Of a DNA stretch of 64,000 nt, positions 53,471 through 62,150 are shown in pieces. The stretch spans positions 248,001-312,000 of the forward strand of contig NZ_AUBD01000001.1 in NCBI RefSeq assembly GCF_000429065.1, given 5' to 3'. The stretch is from Silanimonas lenta DSM 16282. GTDB taxonomy: Bacteria; Pseudomonadota; Gammaproteobacteria; Xanthomonadales; Xanthomonadaceae. The position numbers were made by a program, and so were the translations under genes. How positions within the stretch are numbered: position 1 is the first letter of the stretch; every line of letters starts with the position of its first letter. The notes beneath the pieces are model-generated. The model was not told the DNA's origin, did no database searches, and saw nothing but the letters and a program-made list of their open reading frames with translations.

Positions 53471-53697
53471 CTTTATTTCTGGAGGCCCTGCGCGTGGGTC
53501 AGGATTCGAGCGACAGTTGCAGTCCGGCGGCGCTGACCGTCGGCATCCTGGCTCGATAGCGCGCGCGCTCCGCCGCTATCGCGCCTCGAGCGTGAAGCGG
53601 CCTTGGCACCCCACGGGGTGATCCCAGTCCCTTCCCTGCTTCGGCCCGCATGGGCCGCGTCTTCGTTTGCCTGAGGCTTTGCCCACAGGCTCCGGGG
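53471..53697 (+). ncRNA. structured RNA candidate: 6S-like RNA or mgtE-operon leader
   Basis: About 225 bases with no coding potential fold into an extended rod. The closing stem pairs GGAG (53481-53484) with CTCC (53690-53693), CCT with AGG, GTGGG (53494-53498) with CCCAC (53682-53686) and TCAGG (53499-53503) with CCTGA (53670-53674), with bulges between. Inside are hairpins CGATAGCG/CGCTATCG (53554-53581), CACCCC/GGGGTG (53607-53620) and CGGCCC/GGGCCG (53642-53657). A long bulged closing stem with a small hairpin on the 3' side is the plan of 6S RNA. I cannot confirm 6S by sequence. The alternative is a sensor domain in the leader of the downstream genes. Confidence 0.45.
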
Positions 53698-53773
53698 CGC
53701 GTGCACCTGCGTGCCCGTCGTGCTCCGAATCCCGGCCGCACGCAGGCTCTCCGCGAACGCGAGGAGGTGTCCC
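53698..53773 (+). promoter_or_regulatory. leader hairpin and Shine-Dalgarno before the MDPDP ORF
   Basis: A 9-bp perfect stem, CCTGCGTGC (53706-53714) with GCACGCAGG (53738-53746), precedes GAGGAGG at 53761-53767. The latter is a near-ideal Shine-Dalgarno sequence 6 bases from the ATG. CTC at 53748-53753 could pair weakly with it. Confidence 0.55.
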
Positions 53774-53884
53774 ATGGACCCGGATCCAGGTCGATTGCGA
53801 TTGCACATGCCCCCCACGCGGCGTCACGGCCGCGCCCATTCCGCTTTCCCGGCCCGCCCCCACCGCGGCCCGCCCCCGACCTGA
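53774..53884 (+). CDS. MgtL-like leader peptide of the magnesium locus
   Basis: A 36-codon ORF with the best Shine-Dalgarno sequence in the region, ending 48 bp before the next gene. The peptide begins MDPDPGRLRLHM and continues rich in Arg, His and Pro, ending RGPPPT. The MgtL peptide of E. coli and Salmonella begins MEPDPTPLPRRR. In that system the acidic/Pro start destabilises the ribosome in low Mg2+, which relieves Rho-dependent termination before mgtA. Positions 53801-53880 hold 45 C and 19 G, suitable for Rho loading. The link to Mg2+ rests on this similarity and on mgtE downstream; no homologue search was possible. Confidence 0.6.
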   Translation: MDPDPGRLRLHMPPTRRHGRAHSAFPARPHRGPPPT

Positions 53885-53932
53885 GCGCCGGGGCGTGCCG
53901 GTGGCCTTGCGCGGCCGCACTGGAGCACGCCC

Positions 53933-54658
53933 ATGAAAACGCTCATCTCCGGCCTCCGCCCGGCCCCGCCCCTCGTCCGCAGCCTGCTGGCCGGCCTTGT
54001 CCTGTTCTCGGCCACGGCGCATGCCGCCCGCCCACTCATCACCGACGATGCCGCCGTCGTCGAGGCCGGCACCTGCCAGATCGAAGCCTGGATCGAGGGC
54101 CGGCGCGGGGATTCCACCCGCTGGCTCTCGCCCGGCTGCGCCCTGCCCAGAACCACGGAACTCGCCATCGGCATCGGGCGCGGCTTTGCCCAGGACGCCC
54201 CACGGCGCACCGAGCTTGCCTGGCAGCTCAAGACCCTGCTCATCGAAGGGGATGAGGGCCTTCCCCATTTCGCCTTCGCCCTCGGCGGAGGACAGGCACG
54301 CGGACTCCCGGCCCGGGAATGGTTCGCCACCGGCATCGCCTCGCTGCCCCTCGCCGAGGGGCGCCGCTTCCTCCATCTGAACCTCGGCCTTTTCCGCGAG
54401 CGCGAGGACGAGGCCTTCCAGACCGGAGTGCGCGGCGCCGTGGCCCTCGACCAGTCCATTGGCGACACGACCTGGCTGTCGGCCGAGGCCTTCGCCAGCG
54501 AAGGCGAGCGCGCCGGCTGGCAGCTCGGCCTGCGCCGTGAACTCGCCTCCGGGCGCGTGCAGCTCGATGCCAGTGGCGGAAGCCGCTTCGGGCGCTGGAA
54601 CGACACCCGCCAGTTCTCCGTCGGCTTCGTGATCGCCGGCCTTCCCTTCCTGCGCTGA
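53933..54658 (+). CDS. putative outer-membrane beta-barrel protein
   Basis: A 241-residue exported protein with a signal peptide (LLAGLVLFSATAHAARP). The mature start RPLITDDAAVVEAGTCQIEAWIE is the pattern of the MetA-pathway/'transporter' beta-barrel family. Alternating strands end in SVGFVIAGLPFLR; terminal residues LR are less usual than Phe for Bam recognition. It lies between the leader ORF and mgtE, 28 bp before the latter, and may aid Mg2+ entry through the outer membrane (inference). Confidence 0.7.
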   Translation: MKTLISGLRPAPPLVRSLLAGLVLFSATAHAARPLITDDAAVVEAGTCQIEAWIEGRRGDSTRWLSPGCALPRTTELAIGIGRGFAQDAPRRTELAWQLKTLLIEGDEGLPHFAFALGGGQARGLPAREWFATGIASLPLAEGRRFLHLNLGLFREREDEAFQTGVRGAVALDQSIGDTTWLSAEAFASEGERAGWQLGLRRELASGRVQLDASGGSRFGRWNDTRQFSVGFVIAGLPFLR

Positions 54659-54686
54659 TGCGCCCCCAATCGACGAGGAAACCCCG

Positions 54687-56063
54687 ATGAACCGCGAGAA
54701 CCTGCTCTTCGCCGTCCGCCACCTCGCCCTCTCGCAGGACGCCGAGGCCCTGAAGCTGCTGTTCCGCCAGACCCAGCCCGCCGATCTTGCCGAGGCGCTC
54801 GACGCCCTGACCGCGGCGGAAGTGGTCTCCCTGCTGATGCTGCTCGATCCCCAGGCACGGGCCGACCTGTTCGCCTACTTCAGCCCCACCCGCCAGGACA
54901 TCCTGCTGCGCGCCCTGCCGCGCGAGGCGGTGGTGCGCCTGTTCGAGGCCATGCCCTCCGACGACCGCGCCGACGTGTTCAACCGCCTCGGCGAGGAAGT
55001 GAAGCGCAGCCTGCTGCCGGCCATGGCCAAGGTCGAGCGCGAGGACATCCTCAAGCTCGCCGCCTACCCGGAGGGCTCGGTCGGCTCGGTGACCAGCTCG
55101 GACTACGTCTATGTCGGCCCCGAGATGACGGTCGCCGAGGCCTTGACCCACATCCGCACCACGGCGCCGGACGGCGAGAGCGTCTACGTCATCTATGTGC
55201 TCGACGGGAATGCCCGGCTGGTGGGCACGGTCTCCCTGCGCGACCTCGTGGTGGCGCAGGAAGGCACGCGCATCCGCGAGATCATGCAGGGCGATCCGGT
55301 GTTCGCGCGCGCCCAGTGGCCGCGTGCCCAGGCTGCCGAGCTGATCCGCCGCTACGACCTGCTGGCCCTGCCGGTAGTGAACGGCGGCGAGCGGATGATC
55401 GGCATCGTCACCGTCGATGACGCCATGGACATCGAGAAGCAGGAAGACGCCACCCAGCTGGCCCGCTTCGGTGGCACCAGCGCGCTCGGCGGCCCGGACC
55501 TCGACGTGATCAGCTCGCCCTTCCGCAAGATGTTCGGGGTGCGGGTGTTCTGGCTCGCCATCCTGACCTTCTTCGGCGTACTCACCAGCACCTTCGTCGC
55601 CAGCCAGGAGGAGATCCTCTCCGAGGTCATCGTGCTCGCGGCCTTCATCGCCCCGATCGTCGACATGGGCGGCAATACCGGCAGCCAGTCGGCCACCCTG
55701 GTGATCCGCGCCATGGCGCTGGGCGAGCTCAGGCTGCGCTGGTCCGACGTCTGGTTCATCATCAAGCGCGAACTGCCCGTCGCCGGCGCCCTCGGCCTCA
55801 GCATCGCCGTGCTGGAGATGGTGCTGGCCTGGTTCTCCAAGGGCATCGGCTGGGACGTGCTGATGGTGGTGGGCCTCTCCATGCTGGCCTGCACCGCCCT
55901 GGGCGGGGTGATCGGCGCCCTGCTGCCCTTCGCCGCCCGGCGGATCGGCACCGATCCTGCCACCCTGTCCTCGCCCCTGATCACCTCGATCATGGACCTG
56001 CTCGGCGTGTTCATCTACTTCGGCTTCGCCTATCTGTTCCTCGGCGACCTGCTGACGAACTGA
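54687..56063 (+). CDS. mgtE: magnesium transporter MgtE
   Basis: A 458-residue Mg2+ channel. The N domain (1 to about 130) is a helical superhelix (PADLAEALDAL, MPSDDRADVFNRL), two CBS domains follow (about 135-260), then a plug helix and five TM helices. The pore region has APIVDMGGNTGSQSATLVIRAMALGEL and the selectivity segment SSPLITSIMDLLGVFIYF. Mg2+ binding between N and CBS domains closes the pore when cytosolic Mg2+ is high. No other Mg2+ importer is complete in the window. Confidence 0.96.
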   Translation: MNRENLLFAVRHLALSQDAEALKLLFRQTQPADLAEALDALTAAEVVSLLMLLDPQARADLFAYFSPTRQDILLRALPREAVVRLFEAMPSDDRADVFNRLGEEVKRSLLPAMAKVEREDILKLAAYPEGSVGSVTSSDYVYVGPEMTVAEALTHIRTTAPDGESVYVIYVLDGNARLVGTVSLRDLVVAQEGTRIREIMQGDPVFARAQWPRAQAAELIRRYDLLALPVVNGGERMIGIVTVDDAMDIEKQEDATQLARFGGTSALGGPDLDVISSPFRKMFGVRVFWLAILTFFGVLTSTFVASQEEILSEVIVLAAFIAPIVDMGGNTGSQSATLVIRAMALGELRLRWSDVWFIIKRELPVAGALGLSIAVLEMVLAWFSKGIGWDVLMVVGLSMLACTALGGVIGALLPFAARRIGTDPATLSSPLITSIMDLLGVFIYFGFAYLFLGDLLTN

Positions 56064-56129
56064 CGCGAACGCCTGCCACCGGGCCCCGGTATCCTCCGGG
56101 GCCCCTCTCCCACCTGCCCGGGCTTCTCC

Positions 56130-56447
56130 ATGCACCTCGTCGAGCATTTCAGCCTCGCTGCCTCGGCCAATACCCTCACCAGCCTGGTGATGGCCTTCGT
56201 GCTCGGCACGGCCATCGGCCTCGAGCGGCAGTACCGCCAGCGCACCGCCGTGGAGGCCGAACTCGAGCGCTCCAGCTATCCCATCCGGGATCTCGACGTG
56301 CGCGCCTTCGGCGAGGCCGAGATCGAGATCGAGGCCACCCTGGCCGCTACTTCCGTGGATGGCGACGAACTCGACGCCGTGGTCCGGCGCATCGCCGCCC
56401 GGCCCGGGGTACGGCAGGCCTTCTGGGCGCCGAGCACCACGGAGTAA
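56130..56447 (+). pseudogene. mgtC: mgtC relic with in-frame internal deletion
   Basis: An open 105-codon frame with two ends of MgtC joined. Residues 1-41 (LTSLVMAFVLGTAIGLERQYRQRTA) match the MgtC N-terminus. From residue 42 (VEAELERSSYPIRDLDVRAF) to the end (VDGDELDAVVRRIAARPGVRQAFW) the text matches the C-terminal cytosolic ACT-like domain of longer MgtC proteins. The transmembrane core, roughly 100-130 residues, is missing without loss of frame. It may be inactive or a small one-helix regulator. It lies 66 bp after mgtE. Confidence 0.75.
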
Positions 56448-56451
56448 GGGC

Positions 56452-57852
56452 TCAGCCGCCGCCCGGCAGGCCCTCGACGATGCCCCCCCGGGTCAGGGCC
56501 AGCGGGTCGAGCGCCTTTTCGAGCCGCTCGCGGTCGAGCCCGGTTTCTTCCACCGCCACCTCGAGGATCGGCCGCCCGCTCGCATAGGCCTTCTTGGCGA
56601 TCGCGGCGGCCTTCTCGTAGCCGATCAGCGGGTTCAGGGCGGTCACCAGAATGGGGTTGCGGGCGAGCGCCGCCCGCAGCCGATCCTCGCGCACGGCAAA
56701 ACCGGCGATCGCGCGGTCGGCGAGCAGGCGCGCGGCACTGGCGCCGAGCTCGATGGCCCAGAGCAGGGTGTGGGCGATCAGCGGCAGCATCACATTGAGC
56801 TGGAAATTACCGCTCTGCCCCGCTACCGAAATGGTCGCGTGCATGCCCATCATTTGTGCGGCCACCATCGCCACGGCCTCCGGAATCACCGGGTTCACCT
56901 TGCCCGGCATGATCGAGCTGCCCGGCTGCAGGGCCGGCAGTTCGATCTCGCCCAGGCCCGCCAGCGGCCCGGAATTCATCCAGCGCAGATCGTTGCTGAG
57001 TTTCATCAGCACCACGGCAAGGCCGTTCAACTGGCCGGAGAGTTCCACCGCACCATCCTGTGCGGCGATGCCGGCGAAGGGATTGGCCGCCGGCGTGAAG
57101 GGCAGCCCGGAAAGACGCGCAAGCCCGGCACAGGCGCGCTCGGCGAACTGGGGATGCGCATTGATGCCGGTGCCCACTGCCGTGCCGCCGAGCGGCAGCG
57201 CGCGCAGGCGGCGTCCGGCATCTCCCAGACGCTCCTCGACCTGCTCCACCTGGCTTGCCCAGGCGGACAGCTCCTGCCCCAGCGTGAGCGGCATGGCATC
57301 CATCAGGTGGGTGCGCCCGGTCTTCACCGTGCCGCGATGTTCATGCGCGCGGCGGGCGATGGTCTCGCGCAGGTGCGCCAGCGCCGGCAGCAGACGTTCG
57401 CGCAGACCCAGGCAGGCACCCACCTGGATGGCCGTGGGCACCACGTCGTTCGAGCTCTGCCCGAGGTTGACGTGGTCGTTCGGGTGCACGGCCATGCCGC
57501 CCAGCGAGTGTGCCACGCGGGCGATCACCTCGTTGGCATTCATATTGCTGGAAGTACCCGAGCCGGTCTGGAACACGTCCACCGGGAACTCGGCATCGAA
57601 CTCGCCGGCGGCCACCTTCAGGGCGGCCTCACGGATCGCCGCCCCACGCCCGGGGTCGAGCAGGCCAAGCCCGGCATTGGCTTCGGCGGCGGCGGCCTTG
57701 ATGAGGCCGAGGGCGCGCAGGAAGCCGCGCGGCATCCGCCAGCCGGAGATCGGGAAGTTCTCGATGGCACGCTGGGTCTGGGCGCCCCACAGGGCCTCGG
57801 CGGGCACGGCAAGCTCGCCCATGCTGTCGCGTTCGATGCGGGTGGCGGACAT
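56452..57852 (-). CDS. fumC: class II fumarate hydratase
   Basis: A 466-residue iron-independent fumarase of the TCA cycle. Signatures are SGTSSNMNANEVIA, VHPNDHVNLGQSSNDVVPTA, TGRTHLMDAMPLTLGQE and GSSIMPGKVNPVIPEA. It is convergent with the mgtC relic, with 4 bp between the stops, and divergent from purB. Confidence 0.95.
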   Translation of the reverse strand: MSATRIERDSMGELAVPAEALWGAQTQRAIENFPISGWRMPRGFLRALGLIKAAAAEANAGLGLLDPGRGAAIREAALKVAAGEFDAEFPVDVFQTGSGTSSNMNANEVIARVAHSLGGMAVHPNDHVNLGQSSNDVVPTAIQVGACLGLRERLLPALAHLRETIARRAHEHRGTVKTGRTHLMDAMPLTLGQELSAWASQVEQVEERLGDAGRRLRALPLGGTAVGTGINAHPQFAERACAGLARLSGLPFTPAANPFAGIAAQDGAVELSGQLNGLAVVLMKLSNDLRWMNSGPLAGLGEIELPALQPGSSIMPGKVNPVIPEAVAMVAAQMMGMHATISVAGQSGNFQLNVMLPLIAHTLLWAIELGASAARLLADRAIAGFAVREDRLRAALARNPILVTALNPLIGYEKAAAIAKKAYASGRPILEVAVEETGLDRERLEKALDPLALTRGGIVEGLPGGG

Positions 57853-57893
57853 CGGAAGGCCTCCTAGACGGGGCGTCCATCCTACCCGGCAGG

Positions 57894-59306
<1,413 letters not shown>

Positions 59307-59333
59307 CGCCTGCCGCGCCGCGATCGTCCTGCC

Positions 59334-60578
59334 ATGCCGCGTCCGCCCCGCCGCCCTGCCGCCCCCCGCCTGCCGATCGAGATCGATGCCCGCGGCAAAG
59401 GCCCGCTCGGCATGCCGGCCGAAACCTTCCTGCGCGATTACTGGCAGAAGCGCCCCCTGCTGATCCGCAACGCCTTCCCCGGCTTCGCAAGCCCGATCAG
59501 CCCAGACGACCTCGGCGCGCTCTCGCTGCAGCCTGCCGCGCTCTCGCGGCTGATCCTCTGGGACCGCAGGAAGGACCGCTGGACGGTGGAGACCGGCCCA
59601 CTGCCGGAGGACCGCTTCGATCGCGTGCCGGCACGCGACTGGACCCTGCTGGTGCAGGACGTGGACAAGTGGGATGCCGATGTCCGCCAACTGGTCGAGG
59701 CCTTCCCCTTCCTGCCGCGCTGGCGCATCGATGACGTGATGATCAGCTTCGCCGTCGAGGGCGGCTCGGTGGGCGCGCACATCGACCAGTACGACGTATT
59801 CCTGCTGCAGGGCATGGGCCATCGCCGCTGGCAGATCGATGCCAATCCGGACCAGCCCGTCGATTTCCGCGACGACGCGCCGATCAAGCTGCTGAAGCAC
59901 TTCACCCCCAGCCACGAGTGGGTGCTCGCCCCCGGCGACATGCTCTACCTGCCGCCCGGGCTCGGCCACCACGGCGTGGCGCTCGATCCCTGCCTCACTT
60001 TCTCGCTCGGCATGCGCGCTCCGGCCCGGGCCGAGCTGATCGAGGACTTCGCGCTGGAACTGGCCAGCCGCATTGACGAGAAAGCGCGCTATGCCGATCC
60101 GGACCTCACCGTGCCGGCGGATGCCTTCGAGATCGATGCCCGTGCCCTCGCCCGGGTGCGCCAGGCCCTGGGCGGCATGGCGGAGGCGGGCGACGAGGCC
60201 CTGCTGCGCCGCTGGTTCGGCCGCTTCATCACCCGCTACCGCGCCTCGGGCGACATCCGCCCGCCGCGCCGCGCCCCGACCCGTGCCGGCTTCGAGGCCG
60301 CGCTGGCGGCCGGCGGCCTGCTGCAGCGCCATCCCTTCTCGCGCGTGGCCTGGCTGCGCGAAGGGCGCACGAAGGCCCTGTGGTTCGTGAGCGGCAGTGA
60401 TATCGACGGCCTGCGTCCCGCGGATGCCGCCCATCTCTGCCGTCGGGACACGCTCGATGCCGCGGCCTGGGCCCGCCTCGACGAGCAGGCCCGCGAAGCG
60501 GTGGTCGCACTCGCCGCCCTTGGCCACTACCGGGCGGTACCCGCAGGAAAAGCGCGCACGAGAAGGCCCAAGGGCTGA
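59334..60578 (+). CDS. roxA: 50S ribosomal protein L16 arginine hydroxylase (RoxA/YcfD)
   Basis: A 414-residue JmjC-type cupin oxygenase using Fe(II) and 2-oxoglutarate. The iron triad is visible as His and Asp in GAHIDQYDVFLLQG and His in YLPPGLGHHGVAL. The C-terminal half (about 250-400) is the dimerisation/winged-helix part of the ribosomal oxygenases. It lies 27 bp after purB in the same direction. The target, an Arg of L16, is taken from E. coli YcfD. Confidence 0.9.
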   Translation: MPRPPRRPAAPRLPIEIDARGKGPLGMPAETFLRDYWQKRPLLIRNAFPGFASPISPDDLGALSLQPAALSRLILWDRRKDRWTVETGPLPEDRFDRVPARDWTLLVQDVDKWDADVRQLVEAFPFLPRWRIDDVMISFAVEGGSVGAHIDQYDVFLLQGMGHRRWQIDANPDQPVDFRDDAPIKLLKHFTPSHEWVLAPGDMLYLPPGLGHHGVALDPCLTFSLGMRAPARAELIEDFALELASRIDEKARYADPDLTVPADAFEIDARALARVRQALGGMAEAGDEALLRRWFGRFITRYRASGDIRPPRRAPTRAGFEAALAAGGLLQRHPFSRVAWLREGRTKALWFVSGSDIDGLRPADAAHLCRRDTLDAAAWARLDEQAREAVVALAALGHYRAVPAGKARTRRPKG

Positions 60579-60610
60579 CCGTCGTCCCCCTCGGACGCTA
60601 GGCTTCGCGC

Positions 60611-61582
60611 ATGGCCACGGAGACCCTGATGACTCCCGATTTCCGCGTCGAGCCCGCCGACTACCGCACCGACTTCGCCGACCTGCGCGCCGTGCGCGAG
60701 CCGGTGTTCGTCGTCGAGCAGCAGGTGCCGATCGAGGAGGAGTGGGACGAACTCGACCCGAAGTGCCGGCACGTCATCGCGCGCGACAGCGCGAACCGTC
60801 CCATCGGCACGGGCCGGCTGACGCCGGAGCGCAAGATCGGCCGCATGGCGGTGCTGCCCGAGTGGCGCGGCAAGGGCGTGGGCGGCGCCCTGCTGGAGGC
60901 CCTGCTGGACGAGGCGCGGCGCCTGGGCTGGCCGGAGGTCACGCTGCATGCCCAGACCCACGCCATTCCCTTCTACGCCCGCCATGGCTTCGAGGCCTTC
61001 GGCGAGGAGTTCATGGAAGCCGGCATCCCGCACCGCAAGATGCGCCGGCTGCTCGGCGCCCCCGATCCGGGCCGGCGGCCGCGGCCGGCCCCCGGCGGCG
61101 ATGCCGCGCTGCAGGAACTCGCCAGCGAGGCCGGACTGCGCGAGGCCAGCCTTGCCGTGATCGCCCGGGCCCGGCGCGAGATCCGCGTCTTCACCCGCGA
61201 TCTCGAAGCCGGCCTCTACGCCCAGGCCGCGCTCGTCGAGGCCTTCCGGCACTTCGCCACCCGCGGCCGCCAGCCTTCGGTACGCCTGCTCGTGGTCGAG
61301 CCGGAAGGGCTGGCGGCGAGCGGACATGCCCTGCTGCCGCTGGCCCAGCGCCTGAGTTCGGTCTTCGCCCTGCGCACCCCGGTCGACCCCGAGGACCGGC
61401 AGGCGGCCGAAAGCTTCCTCCTGGCCGATGAAACGGCCTACGTGTTCCGCGCCCTCGCCACCCGGCCGGAGGGCGTGGCCTGCCTCGACGGCCCGGCGCG
61501 GGCGCGGCAGCTCGCGGAGAGCTTCGACCGCCGCTGGGAGCGCGCCCGGGAACTCAGCGAGCTGCGCGCCCTCGGGCTTTGA
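60611..61582 (+). CDS. GNAT acetyltransferase with C-terminal DUF7931-like domain
   Basis: A 323-residue two-domain protein. Residues 1-150 are an ElaA-like GNAT (VFVVEQQVPIEEEWDELDP, IGRMAVLPEWRGKGVGGALLEALL for acetyl-CoA, FYARHGFEAFGEEFMEAGIPHRKM). Residues about 170-310 form a second domain (REIRVFTRDLEAGLYAQAALVEAFRHFA) that looks like a phospholipase D-like remnant seen in Xanthomonadales. The substrate is unknown. The 3' end overlaps the convergent GntR gene by 29 bp. Confidence 0.85.
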   Translation: MATETLMTPDFRVEPADYRTDFADLRAVREPVFVVEQQVPIEEEWDELDPKCRHVIARDSANRPIGTGRLTPERKIGRMAVLPEWRGKGVGGALLEALLDEARRLGWPEVTLHAQTHAIPFYARHGFEAFGEEFMEAGIPHRKMRRLLGAPDPGRRPRPAPGGDAALQELASEAGLREASLAVIARARREIRVFTRDLEAGLYAQAALVEAFRHFATRGRQPSVRLLVVEPEGLAASGHALLPLAQRLSSVFALRTPVDPEDRQAAESFLLADETAYVFRALATRPEGVACLDGPARARQLAESFDRRWERARELSELRALGL

Positions 61583-61997
61583 GGCCCTTCGCCGGAACGC
61601 CTCCTGCGCGGGGCGTCAGGAACAGGGCGTGCAGGCGTTCGCAGACCGGGCCGGCGGCCAGTCCGAGATCGTTCGCCTCGCGGATCAGCTCGCGCATCCG
61701 CGACTCCAGGAGCCGCATCCGCGCCTCGGCAGTGAGCCCGGCCCTGGCCGGGCGCGGGGCCACCACCATGCCGGCGCCGCGGCGGCGCAGCAGCACGCCA
61801 TCCTCGACCAGGCCGGCATAGGCCCGGCTCACCGTCATCGGGTTCACCCCCAGCCGTGCCGCCATGGTGCGCACCGAGGGCAGGCGCTCGCCCTCGTGCA
61901 ACTGGCCGGAGGCGACGAGCCTTGCCACCTGGGCGGCGATCTGCCGGAACAGCGGGGTTGGCGAGGCCGGATCGATCTGCCACTGCGTCATGTCCAT
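61554..61997 (-). CDS. orphan GntR-family regulator, YtrA-like
   Basis: A 147-residue regulator starting MDMTQWQIDPASPTPLFRQ. The winged helix shows LPSVRTMAARLGVNPMTVSRAYAGLVEDGVL and a basic wing. The C-terminal helical domain (residues about 85-130) is YtrA-sized, followed by a basic tail. No ABC transporter is next to it, so its targets are elsewhere. A second in-frame ATG is 6 bp downstream. No Shine-Dalgarno sequence is visible, so translation may be leaderless. Confidence 0.85.
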   Translation of the reverse strand: MDMTQWQIDPASPTPLFRQIAAQVARLVASGQLHEGERLPSVRTMAARLGVNPMTVSRAYAGLVEDGVLLRRRGAGMVVAPRPARAGLTAEARMRLLESRMRELIREANDLGLAAGPVCERLHALFLTPRAGGVPAKGLKARGRAAR

Positions 61998-61998
61998 G

Positions 61999-62033
61999 TG
62001 TATCAATAGCCCAATACAGAAGGCCGGCGTCAA
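61999..62033 (-). promoter_or_regulatory. promoter and palindromic operator of orphan GntR gene
   Basis: On the minus strand TTGACG (62028-62033) and TATTGA (62003-62008) are 19 bp apart, with CTATTG as an alternative at 18. A palindrome TGTAT-N10-ATACA (61999-62018) covers the -10 and reaches to 2 bp from the start codon. This suits autorepression and a very short or absent 5' leader. Confidence 0.5.
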
Positions 62034-62056
62034 GCCCCATTTCCCCGGCAAGCGTC

Positions 62057-62136
62057 TATAATCGCCGCGCGTTTCGCCGTTGCCCCCGGGCATTTCCATT
62101 CCAATCAAGCACTTAAATCCGTCCGCCTGCGCGGAC
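62057..62136 (+). promoter_or_regulatory. sucA promoter -10 and leader hairpin
   Basis: TATAAT at 62057-62062 is a perfect -10 hexamer; the -35 region is poor. The leader holds a hairpin GTCCGC/GCGGAC with loop CTGC (62121-62136), ending a few bases before the ribosome-binding site AAGGGA. It could affect sucA translation. Confidence 0.5.
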
Positions 62137-62150
62137 GCCAAGGGATCGTC

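Noticed and set aside
53471-53773. M-box, yybP-ykoY, SRP RNA, tmRNA or RNase P RNA
   Set aside because: None of the conserved core sequences that I know for these RNAs is present; only the general 6S-like shape remains as a candidate.
53473-54376. Minus-strand and alternative plus-strand open frames across the magnesium leader
   Set aside because: They lack start signals and domain patterns, and cross both the structured RNA and the barrel gene.
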